Shown: positions 27,273 through 36,515, counted from the stretch's first letter. The stretch: 64,000 bases of DNA from an uncultured Anaerococcus sp. (GCF_943912385.1 NZ_CALTTY010000001.1:62001-126000); one strand, 5' to 3'. The notes: a model not told the origin generated them from the letters alone. Translations and numbers: made by a program.

Positions 27273-29152
27273 ATAAATTAAAAGCAAATAAAAAATTATA
27301 TATGCTAATATTAATTATAAGCTCGATTTCTTCTTACATAATTTTATCAATTGATAAGTCAGAGGTTTTTTATTATATATATGAGGAATCAAGGGACTTT
27401 CTCTTAGATACGGTCAGGCTAATTTATCTTGTTTCCCTAGTTTTTATTTTTATTTTGATTTATTATGCAAGTTTTTTTATTATAAACCAGAGAAAAAATG
27501 ACATAGCCCTTTTAATGGGAGAGGGGATGGGGGCTGGAAGTTTAAGGAAAATCTTTTTTAAAAGATCAGTTAAGGATATACTTAAGGCTAATGCCCTTGG
27601 TATTTCACTCGGGATTTTTATCAATGAATTTATTAATTTACTTACTGTAAGGATCCTAGGACTTGGTTTAAATAACCATCATTTTACAATATCTATCAAG
27701 GCTATAATTTTAACAGTCTTTATAAGTCTTTTTCTAAATATGCTTGCTATTTATATCATTGTAAGAGACTTGTATAAGATAAGTCCTGACGACATAGACA
27801 GGGGAAGGGTTAAATCAAGGTCTGACTCACTTTTGATTTTTAGCCTGGCCCTTTTTGTTATTGGGTCTCGTATGCAAAGAGAAATATATGTTCTATTTGC
27901 CATAGTCCTAGTATTTCTTTTGATATTTTACACTATCCTATCACGCATATTTTTAAAAACTCACAGGGGAGATTTGCTAGTGAGAAAGAGTCTAGCCATG
28001 ACTCTAAGAGATGATAAAATATCTTTGATTTTTACAAGTGTCATGCTAATTATAGGAATTTTAATCTTAAGTTTTACAATTTTTACCAGTATAAGGGCTA
28101 GGAAGTCTTTAGAAAGACCAGCCGACTTTACCCTCTATGACAGTGAAGAAAGGATAAAAAGCTTAGAAAGTGATCCTAATATTAAGGAAATGGTAGGAGA
28201 AATTTATCCTGTTTATGCTTATGAGTATGAGGATATAGATAGTGAAGATATAAGAGTTGCTGTTAAAAGAAACTCAAGCCTTGACAGGGCCAGTAGGGAT
28301 GAATTTTTCTTTATGCCAAGATTTATATTAAAAGCATCATCTTTTGAAAAAATTTATAAAGAGAACTTAAGACTTAAAAGAAATGAGGCAGTCCTTCTTA
28401 CAAGTTTTGATAATGAAAGAAAAGCTCTTGAAAATACTCTAGATAAGGAAGATCTTTATATAAGGATTAATGGAGAGAAGTTAGGAGTTAGAAAACTTAT
28501 AAGGTCAAGTGAGATTTTTTCAAACGATGTTATTAAGTTAACAGGGATGGTTGTTATCGGAGATGGTATATATGATGAGCTTGTAGGAAAGGGGCAAATT
28601 TTTGCCTATAATGTAAACCTATCTAAGGATTTTATTAATGCCTATGGTTTTAGTAAGGGTTCTGATATCCTAAGGGATGAATTTATATCAAGGGCCTATA
28701 AGTATGAGTCCTATATTTGGCAGGCAAAAAATGCTATTTCAGAAATTACCCAAAATCTTTATAGCCTATTTTACCTAGCCTTGATCTTTATCCTTGCCGG
28801 ACTTAGCTTTTTTTCCATAAGGATTTTTATAAGTTTTGAAAAATCTACCGAGAAATTCTTAATATTAAGTCTTATGGGAGTTAAGTTAATAGAAATTAAA
28901 AAGCTTATAAGAAAAGAATACAGCTTTTACTTTTTTACAGTAAGCCTAGTATCAATTTTAATAAGTATTTTTTTATTTACCATGCTAACACAAAGTTTAG
29001 GACTTGGTGAGGATATAAATTTTAATAGGGACATAGGAATAATTGCTATAATAGGCCTTGGGATTTTATTTGTATCATACTTATTTTTAAGTTTAGTCCT
29101 TGGTGCAAGTTATGAAAGGATTTTTTACAATGAAGAAAATTTTAATTATTGA
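27269..29152 (+). CDS. FtsX-like ABC permease, BceB type
   Basis: The 627-residue permease has about ten hydrophobic segments: one at the N-terminus, three in the first 160 residues, a pair around 185-220, one around 250, and three at the C-terminus. A large exported domain of about 200 residues (approx. 275-480) sits before the last three, as expected for BceB-type permeases in which this domain contacts the peptide. The FtsX motifs RKNDIALLMGEGMG and the C-terminal LSLMGVKLIEIKKLI are visible. It overlaps the ATPase by 4 bases and the response regulator by 23 bases. Confidence 0.88.
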   Translation: MNKLKANKKLYMLILIISSISSYIILSIDKSEVFYYIYEESRDFLLDTVRLIYLVSLVFIFILIYYASFFIINQRKNDIALLMGEGMGAGSLRKIFFKRSVKDILKANALGISLGIFINEFINLLTVRILGLGLNNHHFTISIKAIILTVFISLFLNMLAIYIIVRDLYKISPDDIDRGRVKSRSDSLLIFSLALFVIGSRMQREIYVLFAIVLVFLLIFYTILSRIFLKTHRGDLLVRKSLAMTLRDDKISLIFTSVMLIIGILILSFTIFTSIRARKSLERPADFTLYDSEERIKSLESDPNIKEMVGEIYPVYAYEYEDIDSEDIRVAVKRNSSLDRASRDEFFFMPRFILKASSFEKIYKENLRLKRNEAVLLTSFDNERKALENTLDKEDLYIRINGEKLGVRKLIRSSEIFSNDVIKLTGMVVIGDGIYDELVGKGQIFAYNVNLSKDFINAYGFSKGSDILRDEFISRAYKYESYIWQAKNAISEITQNLYSLFYLALIFILAGLSFFSIRIFISFEKSTEKFLILSLMGVKLIEIKKLIRKEYSFYFFTVSLVSILISIFLFTMLTQSLGLGEDINFNRDIGIIAIIGLGILFVSYLFLSLVLGASYERIFYNEENFNY

Positions 29153-29798
29153 AGATGATAGAAACCTCCTAAGGGAGCTTAAAGAATTCTTGGAAAAAAG
29201 AGATTATGAGGTTTTTACCATGGAAAATTTTTTAAAGGCAGCAGATTTCGCCTTAGATTTAAGGCCAGATTTATTAATACTTGATATAAATCTTCCAGGC
29301 ATATCTGGATTTGATATATGTAAAAAGGTGAAGGAAAAATCTAATATTCCAGTAATGATGCTTACATCTAGGGTTGGTATAGAAGATGAGATTGAGGGCC
29401 TATCAATAGGGGCTGATGAATACCTTGCTAAACCGGTTGATACTAGGAGACTTATCCTTAGGATGGAAAAACTCTTAGACCTCTTTGACCATTTTCAAGA
29501 TATAATAAGTGTAGGGGATTTAAGTCTTGAACTATCAACAAATAAGTTAACTTATAAGGACTCTTACTTAATTTTACCACAAACTGAAGCAGATATTATA
29601 AAAAAACTTATTAAGGCCCATCCAGAAATTGTAGGCAAGGATGAACTTTTAGAAGCTGTTTGGTCAACAATATATATCGATGAAAATATACTCCAAGTAA
29701 ATATTACCAGGCTAAGAAAAAAATTAAAAAACTTAAGTCCTTATAGGATTTATAACAAGAGAGGCAGGGGCTATGGGCTTAAAGAAGATGAGGACTAG
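29130..29798 (+). CDS. OmpR-family response regulator, BceR type
   Basis: The start chosen is ATG 29130 (MKKILIIEDDRN), inside the 3' end of the permease gene. The 222-residue protein has a receiver domain with the acidic pair at residues 9-10, the phosphoacceptor Asp at residue 52 in LILDINLPG, and Lys in LAKPVD. The C-terminal winged helix has NITRLRKKLK and RGRGYGL. By position it should respond to the kinase encoded next and switch on the ABC genes. In Bce systems the sensing is done by the transporter itself. Confidence 0.9.
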   Translation: MKKILIIEDDRNLLRELKEFLEKRDYEVFTMENFLKAADFALDLRPDLLILDINLPGISGFDICKKVKEKSNIPVMMLTSRVGIEDEIEGLSIGADEYLAKPVDTRRLILRMEKLLDLFDHFQDIISVGDLSLELSTNKLTYKDSYLILPQTEADIIKKLIKAHPEIVGKDELLEAVWSTIYIDENILQVNITRLRKKLKNLSPYRIYNKRGRGYGLKEDED

Positions 29799-30759
29799 TA
29801 TTTTTAAAGATAGCCTTGCCTTTATAATAGGTTTTTTATCCTTAGACCTGGTATTTATATTTATTATTTACCTAGCCATTCCAGACCTTTTAGGAAACTT
29901 TATATTCTTTATATTACTTTTTACTGGCCTTACACTTTTTTTCATCCTAAGGCATATAAAAAAGAAGAATGATAAAAAGAAAGAATTACTTGAAAATTTC
30001 TTATTTAAATCTTCCTTTGACCTAACAGAAGCCCTAGCTAAGGAATTTGGATCTGACTACAGTCATATTTTTAATGACTTTAAAGATATGATTAAAAATA
30101 AGGATACAAGACTTGAAGATTCTAGAAGTAAGTTAATTTCTTACAGAAACTTTATCGAAATGTGGGCCCATGAAATAAAGACACCCCTCGCCTTTGCAAA
30201 CTTATTTTTAGAAAACCACAAGGAAGACTTTGACAGGGAAAGCTTAGATAAGCTTTCTCTTGCAAATACTAATATAGAAAACTACATCAATCAAATCCTC
30301 TATTATGCAAGGTTAGATGCAAGTAAAAAGGACTATAAGATGGAAGAGATAAGCTTAAAAGAGACAGTCGACCTTGCCCTAAAGGCTTATTATCCTTTGA
30401 TTGCAGAAGAGGGGATTATAATAAAAGAAGACATAGACGGTATAAAAATTTTTACCGATAAAAATACCCTAAGTTTTATAATCTCGCAGATTATATCTAA
30501 TGCCATTAAATATTGTGACGGTGTGATAAAAATAGCAAATAAGGGTAAGAATTTGTATATAGCAAATAATGGTCCCAAGGTTTATGACCAAGATTTGGCC
30601 TTTATATTTGAAAAAGCCTTTACTGGTGAAGCCAGCAAGATTCACAAGTCAACAGGCATGGGCCTATACCTAGCTAAGCTATATGCTAAAGACCTAGCAG
30701 TGGATATTGAGGTTATAGAAAACAGGGACGGCAATTTTGTTATTGGACTTAAATTTTAG
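29773..30759 (+). CDS. Intramembrane-sensing histidine kinase, BceS type
   Basis: Two close transmembrane helices (about residues 14-36 and 40-60) leave almost no outside loop, which is the mark of intramembrane-sensing kinases. The dimerisation segment carries the phosphoacceptor His at about residue 133 in EMWAHEIKTPLA. The N box ISNAIKYC and the G boxes STGMGLYLAK follow. The 328 residues lack a separate input domain, so signal probably comes from the BceAB-type transporter. ATG 29773 overlaps the regulator by 26 bases; an in-frame ATG at 29788 is the alternative start. Confidence 0.88.
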   Translation: MGLKKMRTSIFKDSLAFIIGFLSLDLVFIFIIYLAIPDLLGNFIFFILLFTGLTLFFILRHIKKKNDKKKELLENFLFKSSFDLTEALAKEFGSDYSHIFNDFKDMIKNKDTRLEDSRSKLISYRNFIEMWAHEIKTPLAFANLFLENHKEDFDRESLDKLSLANTNIENYINQILYYARLDASKKDYKMEEISLKETVDLALKAYYPLIAEEGIIIKEDIDGIKIFTDKNTLSFIISQIISNAIKYCDGVIKIANKGKNLYIANNGPKVYDQDLAFIFEKAFTGEASKIHKSTGMGLYLAKLYAKDLAVDIEVIENRDGNFVIGLKF

Positions 30760-30787
30760 AAATATTAGGTTGTTTACAAGGTATAAT

Positions 30788-31714
30788 ATGGAATTAACAA
30801 ATAATTTTGAACTTCAACAATGCAAAAATAAAATACCCTATGAAATTAGCCATGAAAAAATCCCCATCAAGCTTGATAAAAACCTTGATGAAGCTATAAA
30901 ATACCTTTTGCGGTATGTGCCAAATATAAATTCTGAACAGGCAAGAAGTGAGGACATGCTTACAAACAAAGAATACGATGACTATGTATTTGAAGAATTG
31001 ATGGCTCTGATGAGGCTAAGGGATATAGATGTCTTATTTACAGATTCTATAGAAAAATTTATAGCAGATGATTTTAAAGAGGGAATCTGTCTTAATGATC
31101 AAAAAATTGTAATGACTTTGGCTGATGGGGAGACAAAGGCCATGAGCCTATTAAGACATATAAGAAATGCCATAGCCCATGGGAATTTTAATGTAGTAGA
31201 GGGGCTTTTGATAGGCTTTGATATTAAAAGACTTGCTGATGAAAAGATAGAATATAGGGGAATATTTAAAATAAAACCAGAAGGACTATTGAAGGCCTTA
31301 AGGAGAATTTTATTTGACCTATCAAGTCAAGAATTTATCTCAGAAGCCTTTAGAAAGGCAGGATACTGGGTTGAACCTTATCAAGAAAAATACCAAAGAA
31401 GCCATCGCTTTGATCTTTTTGCCAAGAAAAAATCTAAACTCTTTGCAATAGAGATAAGAAATTACAGACAGTCAAGACAGCTGTCTGAAAAAGAGATAGA
31501 AAAAATCTTATCTAACTTTGGTGAAGTACAAGAAGGACTAATCCCAATTTTAATAATAAACTCGAGTTATCTTACAAAGTCTTCCAAGGAAAAACTCCTT
31601 GACAGGGATGTGATTATCCTTGATATAAAAAATATCAAGAAGATGCATGGAGGTAGGGATATGGTTGCAGAAATTTTAAGAGATTCTTTAATATTTAAAA
31701 ATAAACTTAAATAA
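30788..31714 (+). CDS. Uncharacterised protein with HEPN-like motif and possible restriction-endonuclease-like C-terminus
   Basis: I recognise no named family. The start chosen is ATG 30788; an upstream frame to 30737 overlaps the kinase gene. The 308-residue protein has LLRHIRNAIAHGNFN at about residues 121-135, where R126 and H131 form the R-x4-H motif of HEPN RNases and HEPN-like helical domains. From about residue 186 there is a pattern AFRKAGYWVEPYQ, then HRFDLFA, then KLFAIEIRNYRQS. Its D209 and E222-x-R224 stand where D and E-x-K stand in PD-(D/E)xK nucleases, with Lys replaced by Arg. TATAAT directly precedes the ATG. A defence or toxin role is an inference from these motifs. Confidence 0.6.
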   Translation: MELTNNFELQQCKNKIPYEISHEKIPIKLDKNLDEAIKYLLRYVPNINSEQARSEDMLTNKEYDDYVFEELMALMRLRDIDVLFTDSIEKFIADDFKEGICLNDQKIVMTLADGETKAMSLLRHIRNAIAHGNFNVVEGLLIGFDIKRLADEKIEYRGIFKIKPEGLLKALRRILFDLSSQEFISEAFRKAGYWVEPYQEKYQRSHRFDLFAKKKSKLFAIEIRNYRQSRQLSEKEIEKILSNFGEVQEGLIPILIINSSYLTKSSKEKLLDRDVIILDIKNIKKMHGGRDMVAEILRDSLIFKNKLK

Positions 31715-31798
31715 GATTGATAATTACTTTAAATAATTTTATTAGTTAGTATAATATATCTACATCGTAAAAGAAAACAGATGTAATTAGGAGGAATA

Positions 31799-32910
31799 AT
31801 GACCGAAATTAATAACAAAAATCAAGGCGATACACAAAGAAGAAATCGCCAAGAAAGAAGAAAAGAAGCTGCCATCGAAAGAGAAAGCAGACTCGACGCA
31901 GGAAGAAACCTATCATGGGGATCAATCCTAGCTGGTGCTGTATCAGGTGCAGCAGTGTTTACTGTTCTTAGCCTACTAACAGCAGCCCTAGGCTTTGGAA
32001 TCTTTTCAGCAAATTCTGCTAATCCATTTGAAGGAATTGGAGTATTTACAGGAATTTGGACAGCTATTACTTTAATAGTATCATTCTGTGCTGGTGGTTT
32101 TGTTGCAGGTTATGCAGCTAGATCAACAGGCCTACTCCATGGAGCAATTACATGGGCAGTTACAATTTTATTACTTTTCACCCTTATATTTAACGCAGTA
32201 GCATCAACCTTAGGCCTTGCAGGTCAAGCAGTAGGATCTGTTGCAGGTGGAGATCTAATGTAGCAGGAAGTGCCCTAAGCGGTGCAGGTAATGTTGCTAG
32301 CTCAGCCTTTGATAAGGCAGTTGATGAGGTAGGTAAAAATCTTGAAGGTGTAGATACTGAAAATTTACAAGAAAACCTAGATAAATACCTTGCTGATACT
32401 GATGTTGAAGAACTTCAACCAGACTATTTAGAAAACCAACTAAATGAAAGTAAGGATGAAATTGCTAAAGCAGCTAAGGCAATTGCCCTAAATCCAGACA
32501 GTGCTAGTAGCGAAGTTGATAAACTTACAAAATCACTTAAGGCTAAGGCAGAAGATATTAAAAATGCAGCTGATGAAGATGCTATAGCAAATGCAGTAGC
32601 AGAAAATTCAGACTTAAGCGAAGAAGAAGCCAAAGAAGTTGGCGAAAATATCTATAACGAACTAGATAAGGCTTCAGTTGAAGCAAGTAAGAAAGTTGAC
32701 GAAGCATCTGTTAAGATTGACGAACTTGCTACAGAAGCTAAAGTTAAGACAGATGAAACAGTAGAAAAAGCAAAAGACGGGGCTGACAAAGCATCAAATG
32801 CAGTTTCTATGGGTTCAGTTTTAACCTTCCTAGGCCTAGTAGTAGCTCTTGCTATTTCAGCAATTGCTGGTAGAAAAGGTGAAGAACTAGCAATTAGAAA
32901 CTATAGATAA
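31799..32910 (+). pseudogene. Membrane protein of the WGxILAG/GxVAG type with long helical domain, frameshifted
   Basis: A basic head (RRNRQERRKEAAIERESRLDAG) is followed by NLSWGSILAGAVSGAAV, two or three more membrane segments and FCAGGFVAGYAARSTGLLHGA, a pattern seen in bacterial membrane proteins of unknown function often annotated only as hypothetical. The first frame stops at TAG 32261-32263. The -1 frame continues from about 32260 as VAGSALSGAGNVASSAFDKAVDE for 216 codons, with a long Ala/Lys/Glu-rich helical region and a last membrane helix (VLTFLGLVVALAISAIAG). It ends at TAA 32908-32910. One base missing near 32255-32260 would restore a single gene of about 370 residues. The head has AGGAGGAATA in front. 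Confidence 0.75.
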
Positions 32911-32921
32911 TAAGTACTCAT

Positions 32922-32950
32922 AAAAAATAGACCCAGCTGGGTCTATTTTT
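32922..32950. terminator. Bidirectional terminator between the 31799 gene and the protease gene
   Basis: The palindrome AAAAATAGACCCAGCTGGGTCTATTTTT (two 14-base arms) stands between two convergent genes and has T runs on both strands. Confidence 0.92.
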
Positions 32951-32956
32951 ATGCCT

Positions 32957-34357
32957 TTAATTTATTATGTCTAACATGGACTCTATAGGGTAGGCTGCAT
33001 TTATCCTTTGATCATATTCAAGGTAGGTATTTGGGCTTATTTCTCTAGCTGTATTTAGTGAGATTATTAATCCCGAATGGTCTAGAACAAAAAAACTTAC
33101 TGGATATTTATATATTCTATCAAGGCTTGTAGGGTTTGGGTCTAGGCCGTTTTTTACAATATAGCCACCAGCAGCCTCCTTAAATATTGAAGCAAGATTA
33201 ATTGCGGAGTTTGCCGTATTTTGATTGGTTAGGACATAGATATTTCTTGAGGCAAAGGTAGGGTCTTTTTTGATGTTTAAGGACACTTGATCATAGTAAA
33301 GGTAGTAATCTTTGTCAAAAATCTCTGGATTTTCCTTATACTTTAGGGCGTCGTTTTTTACAAAGGCTGTTTGATAGTAAGAGGAGTCATCTGCCTTTAT
33401 ATCTTTAAGGGTGTTATCTAAAAGCTTACCCCTATAAAATATAAGCTCTTCTGCTATATAGTCCTGGTGGATAAAATATTTTGAAAACTCATTTACAAAT
33501 AAATAATTTAAAGAACTATTTTCACTAAGGTCAATCAATATATTTGTAATTCCTGGGGTGGTTGTCACAGCTTCAATTACTTGATCTATTATCTTTCCTA
33601 GATCTGATATTTTAAAACTAGTAAGACTAATCCTTAGGACATTTCCTTTTTCAACAGCAACACTAGCTTCCGGAGTATTTTTATCCTTAATTATCCTTTT
33701 GTAACGGTTTATAGCTTGTTGATTTTCGAGGACTTCCTTAAAGGCAGAGTCATCCTTATTTTTATAATAGTTAAAAAAGTCCTCATAGCTATCCTTATCC
33801 AAGATGGAAGTCACCGGATCATCTAAGAGTTTTAGGTACTCGTTTAAAAGGAGAAAGAAGTCCTGGTCAGTTTTAGAATTAGTAATTTTTTTTCTGTATT
33901 CATCACTTTTTTTATTAAATTCTTCGAAATACTCATAATTTCTCTTATCAACTGCAAAGTTTAATACAATGGTTTCGTAGATTTTGTCAAAGTCAGCTTT
34001 TTTTTCAGCACTAGTAAGACTCCTGCCTTCAGTTGATGAGACAAAGGCCGTACTAGATAAATCTTCTAGAACTTCATCTCTGAAGTCAGGATAACCCATT
34101 TTTCCGTAGGTATTAATTTTCTTTATTATAAGAAAACTTGGGATTAAGATTATCAAAAGACTACAGGCAAGTAAGGCCATCCTGCGTTTCCTATAGAGTC
34201 TTTCTCTTTGGCGCCTTCTTCTTTTCCTTCTTTTTTTCTCTCTCGAGCTTAAATTTTCCTCATCTTTTACTATTCTTATCTCACTTTTTCTTATGTCCCT
34301 GTTTCTTTTATGGTTTACATTTTTTCTTCTAGACTTATTTATCTTTTTTCTTCTCAT
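32957..34357 (-). CDS. Membrane-anchored S41-like peptidase homologue
   Basis: The first 60 residues are extremely basic (REKKRRKRRRRQRERLYRKRR) and end in one membrane helix (ALLACSLLIILIPSFLII), so the rest is outside. The exported part shows a fold like C-terminal processing peptidases: a helical N-part (DFDKIYETIVLNF, LLKLLDDP-like), a LRISLTSF strand, ITNILIDLSEN, and VLTNQNTANSAINLASIFKEA with the position of the S41 nucleophile Ser. No PDZ domain is evident and I cannot place the partner Lys, so activity is uncertain. It overlaps the kinase gene by 23 bases, so it is the third gene of a regulator-kinase-protease operon. Confidence 0.65.
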   Translation of the reverse strand: MRRKKINKSRRKNVNHKRNRDIRKSEIRIVKDEENLSSREKKRRKRRRRQRERLYRKRRMALLACSLLIILIPSFLIIKKINTYGKMGYPDFRDEVLEDLSSTAFVSSTEGRSLTSAEKKADFDKIYETIVLNFAVDKRNYEYFEEFNKKSDEYRKKITNSKTDQDFFLLLNEYLKLLDDPVTSILDKDSYEDFFNYYKNKDDSAFKEVLENQQAINRYKRIIKDKNTPEASVAVEKGNVLRISLTSFKISDLGKIIDQVIEAVTTTPGITNILIDLSENSSLNYLFVNEFSKYFIHQDYIAEELIFYRGKLLDNTLKDIKADDSSYYQTAFVKNDALKYKENPEIFDKDYYLYYDQVSLNIKKDPTFASRNIYVLTNQNTANSAINLASIFKEAAGGYIVKNGLDPNPTSLDRIYKYPVSFFVLDHSGLIISLNTAREISPNTYLEYDQRINAAYPIESMLDIIN

Positions 34358-35693
34358 TTGTTATCCTGTTATTTTTATCAAAAGTAATAGAAAAATCACT
34401 TCCTTGACCGTACTTTGATTTAACCTTAATTTTTCCTGATAAGGCTTCGGTGAAGTTTTTTGTAATAGCAAGACCCAGGCCAACACCATTTTCCTTGGTG
34501 TTTCTAGCATCTTCAACCCTATAAAATCTTTCAAAAATTTTAGCCAAGTCTTTTTCCTTTATACCTATCCCATCGTCAATAACATTTATGATAATTTCCT
34601 TATCAGTCTCCCTTAAGTGGATATCAATAGTTCCATCATTTCCTATGGCCTTGATTGAATTTGAAATAAGGTTTTGTAGGATTTGTATAAACTTATCCTT
34701 ATCTGTTTTAAAATAGACCTCATTATCAAGGTAGGTATTTATAGTTATATTGTTAAGCTTTGCCTTGGCTAGAAAGGAAGCGGCTATATTTTCTATTAGC
34801 TCGGTTAAGTTTACAGTTGACTTTGAAAGGATGGCATAAGATACATTTTCATCAAAGGTATTTTTTAGGCCTACAATGAGCCCTTCCAGTCTTACAATTT
34901 CGCTACTTAAGAGGTCTAAAGTTGCCGCATCTGCCTCGATTACTCCGTCTCTCATTGCTTCTATATATAATTTGAGATTGGTAAGGGGGGTCCTTAATTC
35001 ATGAGATATATCTTGGGCATATTGCTTCCTAATTGATTCTTGAATCTTTAAGGTTGAAGATAGGAAGTTTATATTATCCCTTAGACTTTCAATTTCCTTT
35101 ATATCTGTATCTTCTTTTATATGGTCGTAATGGCCTTCCTTTATGGCAAGGGTTGACTCACCGATAGAGGAGATGGGTGTAGAGATATTAGTTGAAAGAA
35201 TCATAGCTATAACAAGCCCTATAGCTAGGGATATTGTTATAGCGTAGATAACGGCTTGGGTGAAATTTTTCTTCATTTTATTTACCCCAGTATAATCTCT
35301 GTTATAGAAAATTTCGATCTTACCTGCCTTGGAGTTGTTGTTTTCATCTATAAAACTATATTCCTTGCTTAGGATTTTCGATTTATCATTAGGGTCTCTG
35401 CCCTTAAGCTCCTTTACAAGCTTGTTATTTTCATCATAATATTTTATATCAACCTTCTGGTCGATGACCATATTACCAAGGTAGGCCCACATGGATTCGC
35501 CACTTATATCTGGGTCATTATTTAACCTAGTAAATTGCTCTACGACCTCCTTGGGTCTTTTGTCATCAATATCCTTAAAAAGGTCATTGTAGTTAATAGT
35601 AACAAGGAGGGTAATAAGGATAGAAAAAACTAAGATACAGGATAAGATTCCTGCAACAAAGTTTTTTATTATCTTATTCTTGAGGGTAGTCAT
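34335..35693 (-). CDS. Sensor histidine kinase (PhoR/BaeS-like)
   Basis: The 452-residue kinase has an N-terminal membrane helix (about residues 15-35), an exported sensor of about 110 residues, a second helix (about 145-165), and a HAMP linker with STNISTPISSIGE. The His box is DISHELRTPLTNL, followed by the N box LISNSIKAI, G1 VIDDGIGI and G2 GVGLGLAI. It overlaps the response regulator upstream by 20 bases. With a protease-like third gene it probably watches the cell envelope. The exact signal is unknown. Confidence 0.92.
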   Translation of the reverse strand: MTTLKNKIIKNFVAGILSCILVFSILITLLVTINYNDLFKDIDDKRPKEVVEQFTRLNNDPDISGESMWAYLGNMVIDQKVDIKYYDENNKLVKELKGRDPNDKSKILSKEYSFIDENNNSKAGKIEIFYNRDYTGVNKMKKNFTQAVIYAITISLAIGLVIAMILSTNISTPISSIGESTLAIKEGHYDHIKEDTDIKEIESLRDNINFLSSTLKIQESIRKQYAQDISHELRTPLTNLKLYIEAMRDGVIEADAATLDLLSSEIVRLEGLIVGLKNTFDENVSYAILSKSTVNLTELIENIAASFLAKAKLNNITINTYLDNEVYFKTDKDKFIQILQNLISNSIKAIGNDGTIDIHLRETDKEIIINVIDDGIGIKEKDLAKIFERFYRVEDARNTKENGVGLGLAITKNFTEALSGKIKVKSKYGQGSDFSITFDKNNRITNEKKKDK

Positions 35694-36387
35694 CTATACC
35701 ACCAGACTTATAGCCCATACCATAAATTGTCTTTATGTATTGTGGCTTCTTTGGATTATCTTCGATTTTTTGCCTGATATTTTTTATATGGGTATCAATA
35801 GCCCTATCATAGGCATCGTAGTCATAACCAAAGGTAATTTCTATAATCTCATCCCTGGTATAAATTTTATTCGGATTTGAAAATAGGGTTTTTAGGATAG
35901 AAAATTCATTTTTTGTAAGGTAAATTTCTCTTCCATCCTTAAAAAATCTATTGTATTCAAGGTCCATTTCAAGTCTGCCATCCATAGTTTTTATAAGGTC
36001 AGCCCTAGGTATATTATATTTTTCTATCCTCCTTAGTACAGCCTTAATCCTTTCAAGAAGCTCCCTAGCAGAAAAAGGCTTAGTTATATAATCATCAGCC
36101 CCGAGTCTTAGCCCTTTTACCTTATCGTCTTCTTCGACTTTGGCTGATAGCATTATAACAGGAACTTCTGACCTGTTTCTAATTTCTTTGATTACATCCT
36201 CACCGAGAATATTTGGTAGCATTAAATCAAGGATTACAAGGTCAATGTCTAAAGCCATAAATTTTTCAAGTCCTTCTTTTCCGTCAAATGCCTGGATTAC
36301 TTCGTAGCCTTCTTTTACAAGATAAGACTTGACTATGTTATTGATACTTTCTTCGTCTTCTATTATTAAAATTTTAATCTTTTCCAT
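35674..36387 (-). CDS. OmpR/PhoB-family response regulator
   Basis: The 237-residue regulator has acidic residues E10-D11, phosphoacceptor D54 in LVILDLMLPN, the conserved Lys in ITKPFSARELL, and a C-terminal winged helix with YDRAIDTHIKNIRQKIE and GMGYKSGG. GGAAGGTGAAC precedes the ATG. It is the first gene of the regulator-kinase-protease operon on the minus strand. A TATAGT box about 25 bases before the ATG may be its -10. Confidence 0.93.
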   Translation of the reverse strand: MEKIKILIIEDEESINNIVKSYLVKEGYEVIQAFDGKEGLEKFMALDIDLVILDLMLPNILGEDVIKEIRNRSEVPVIMLSAKVEEDDKVKGLRLGADDYITKPFSARELLERIKAVLRRIEKYNIPRADLIKTMDGRLEMDLEYNRFFKDGREIYLTKNEFSILKTLFSNPNKIYTRDEIIEITFGYDYDAYDRAIDTHIKNIRQKIEDNPKKPQYIKTIYGMGYKSGGIDDYPQE

Positions 36388-36453
36388 AGTTCACCTTCCA
36401 AAAATACTATACCGTATAGGGATGTTTTTTTCGCCTGGAATATTTATTTTGGT

Positions 36454-36487
36454 GTTTAAAAAGTATGGATTTGGGAATATATATAAT
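36454..36487 (+). promoter_or_regulatory. Promoter region of the GlsB/YeaQ-type gene, with a SigB-like sequence
   Basis: GTTTAA at 36454-36459 and GGGAAT at 36473-36478 are 13 bases apart, close to the general-stress SigB consensus of Bacilli. TATAAT at 36482-36487 is a normal SigA -10, though the -35 at the right distance is poor. Which one is used cannot be settled from the sequence. Confidence 0.4.
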
Positions 36488-36515
36488 ACAAGAAATATAA
36501 AATAAAGGAGGAATT

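Noticed and set aside
31761..31785. Inverted repeat TACATC-N13-GATGTA before the 31799 gene
   Set aside because: Only 6-bp arms; shares GATGTA with the 57797 palindrome, but this is too short to claim a common operator.
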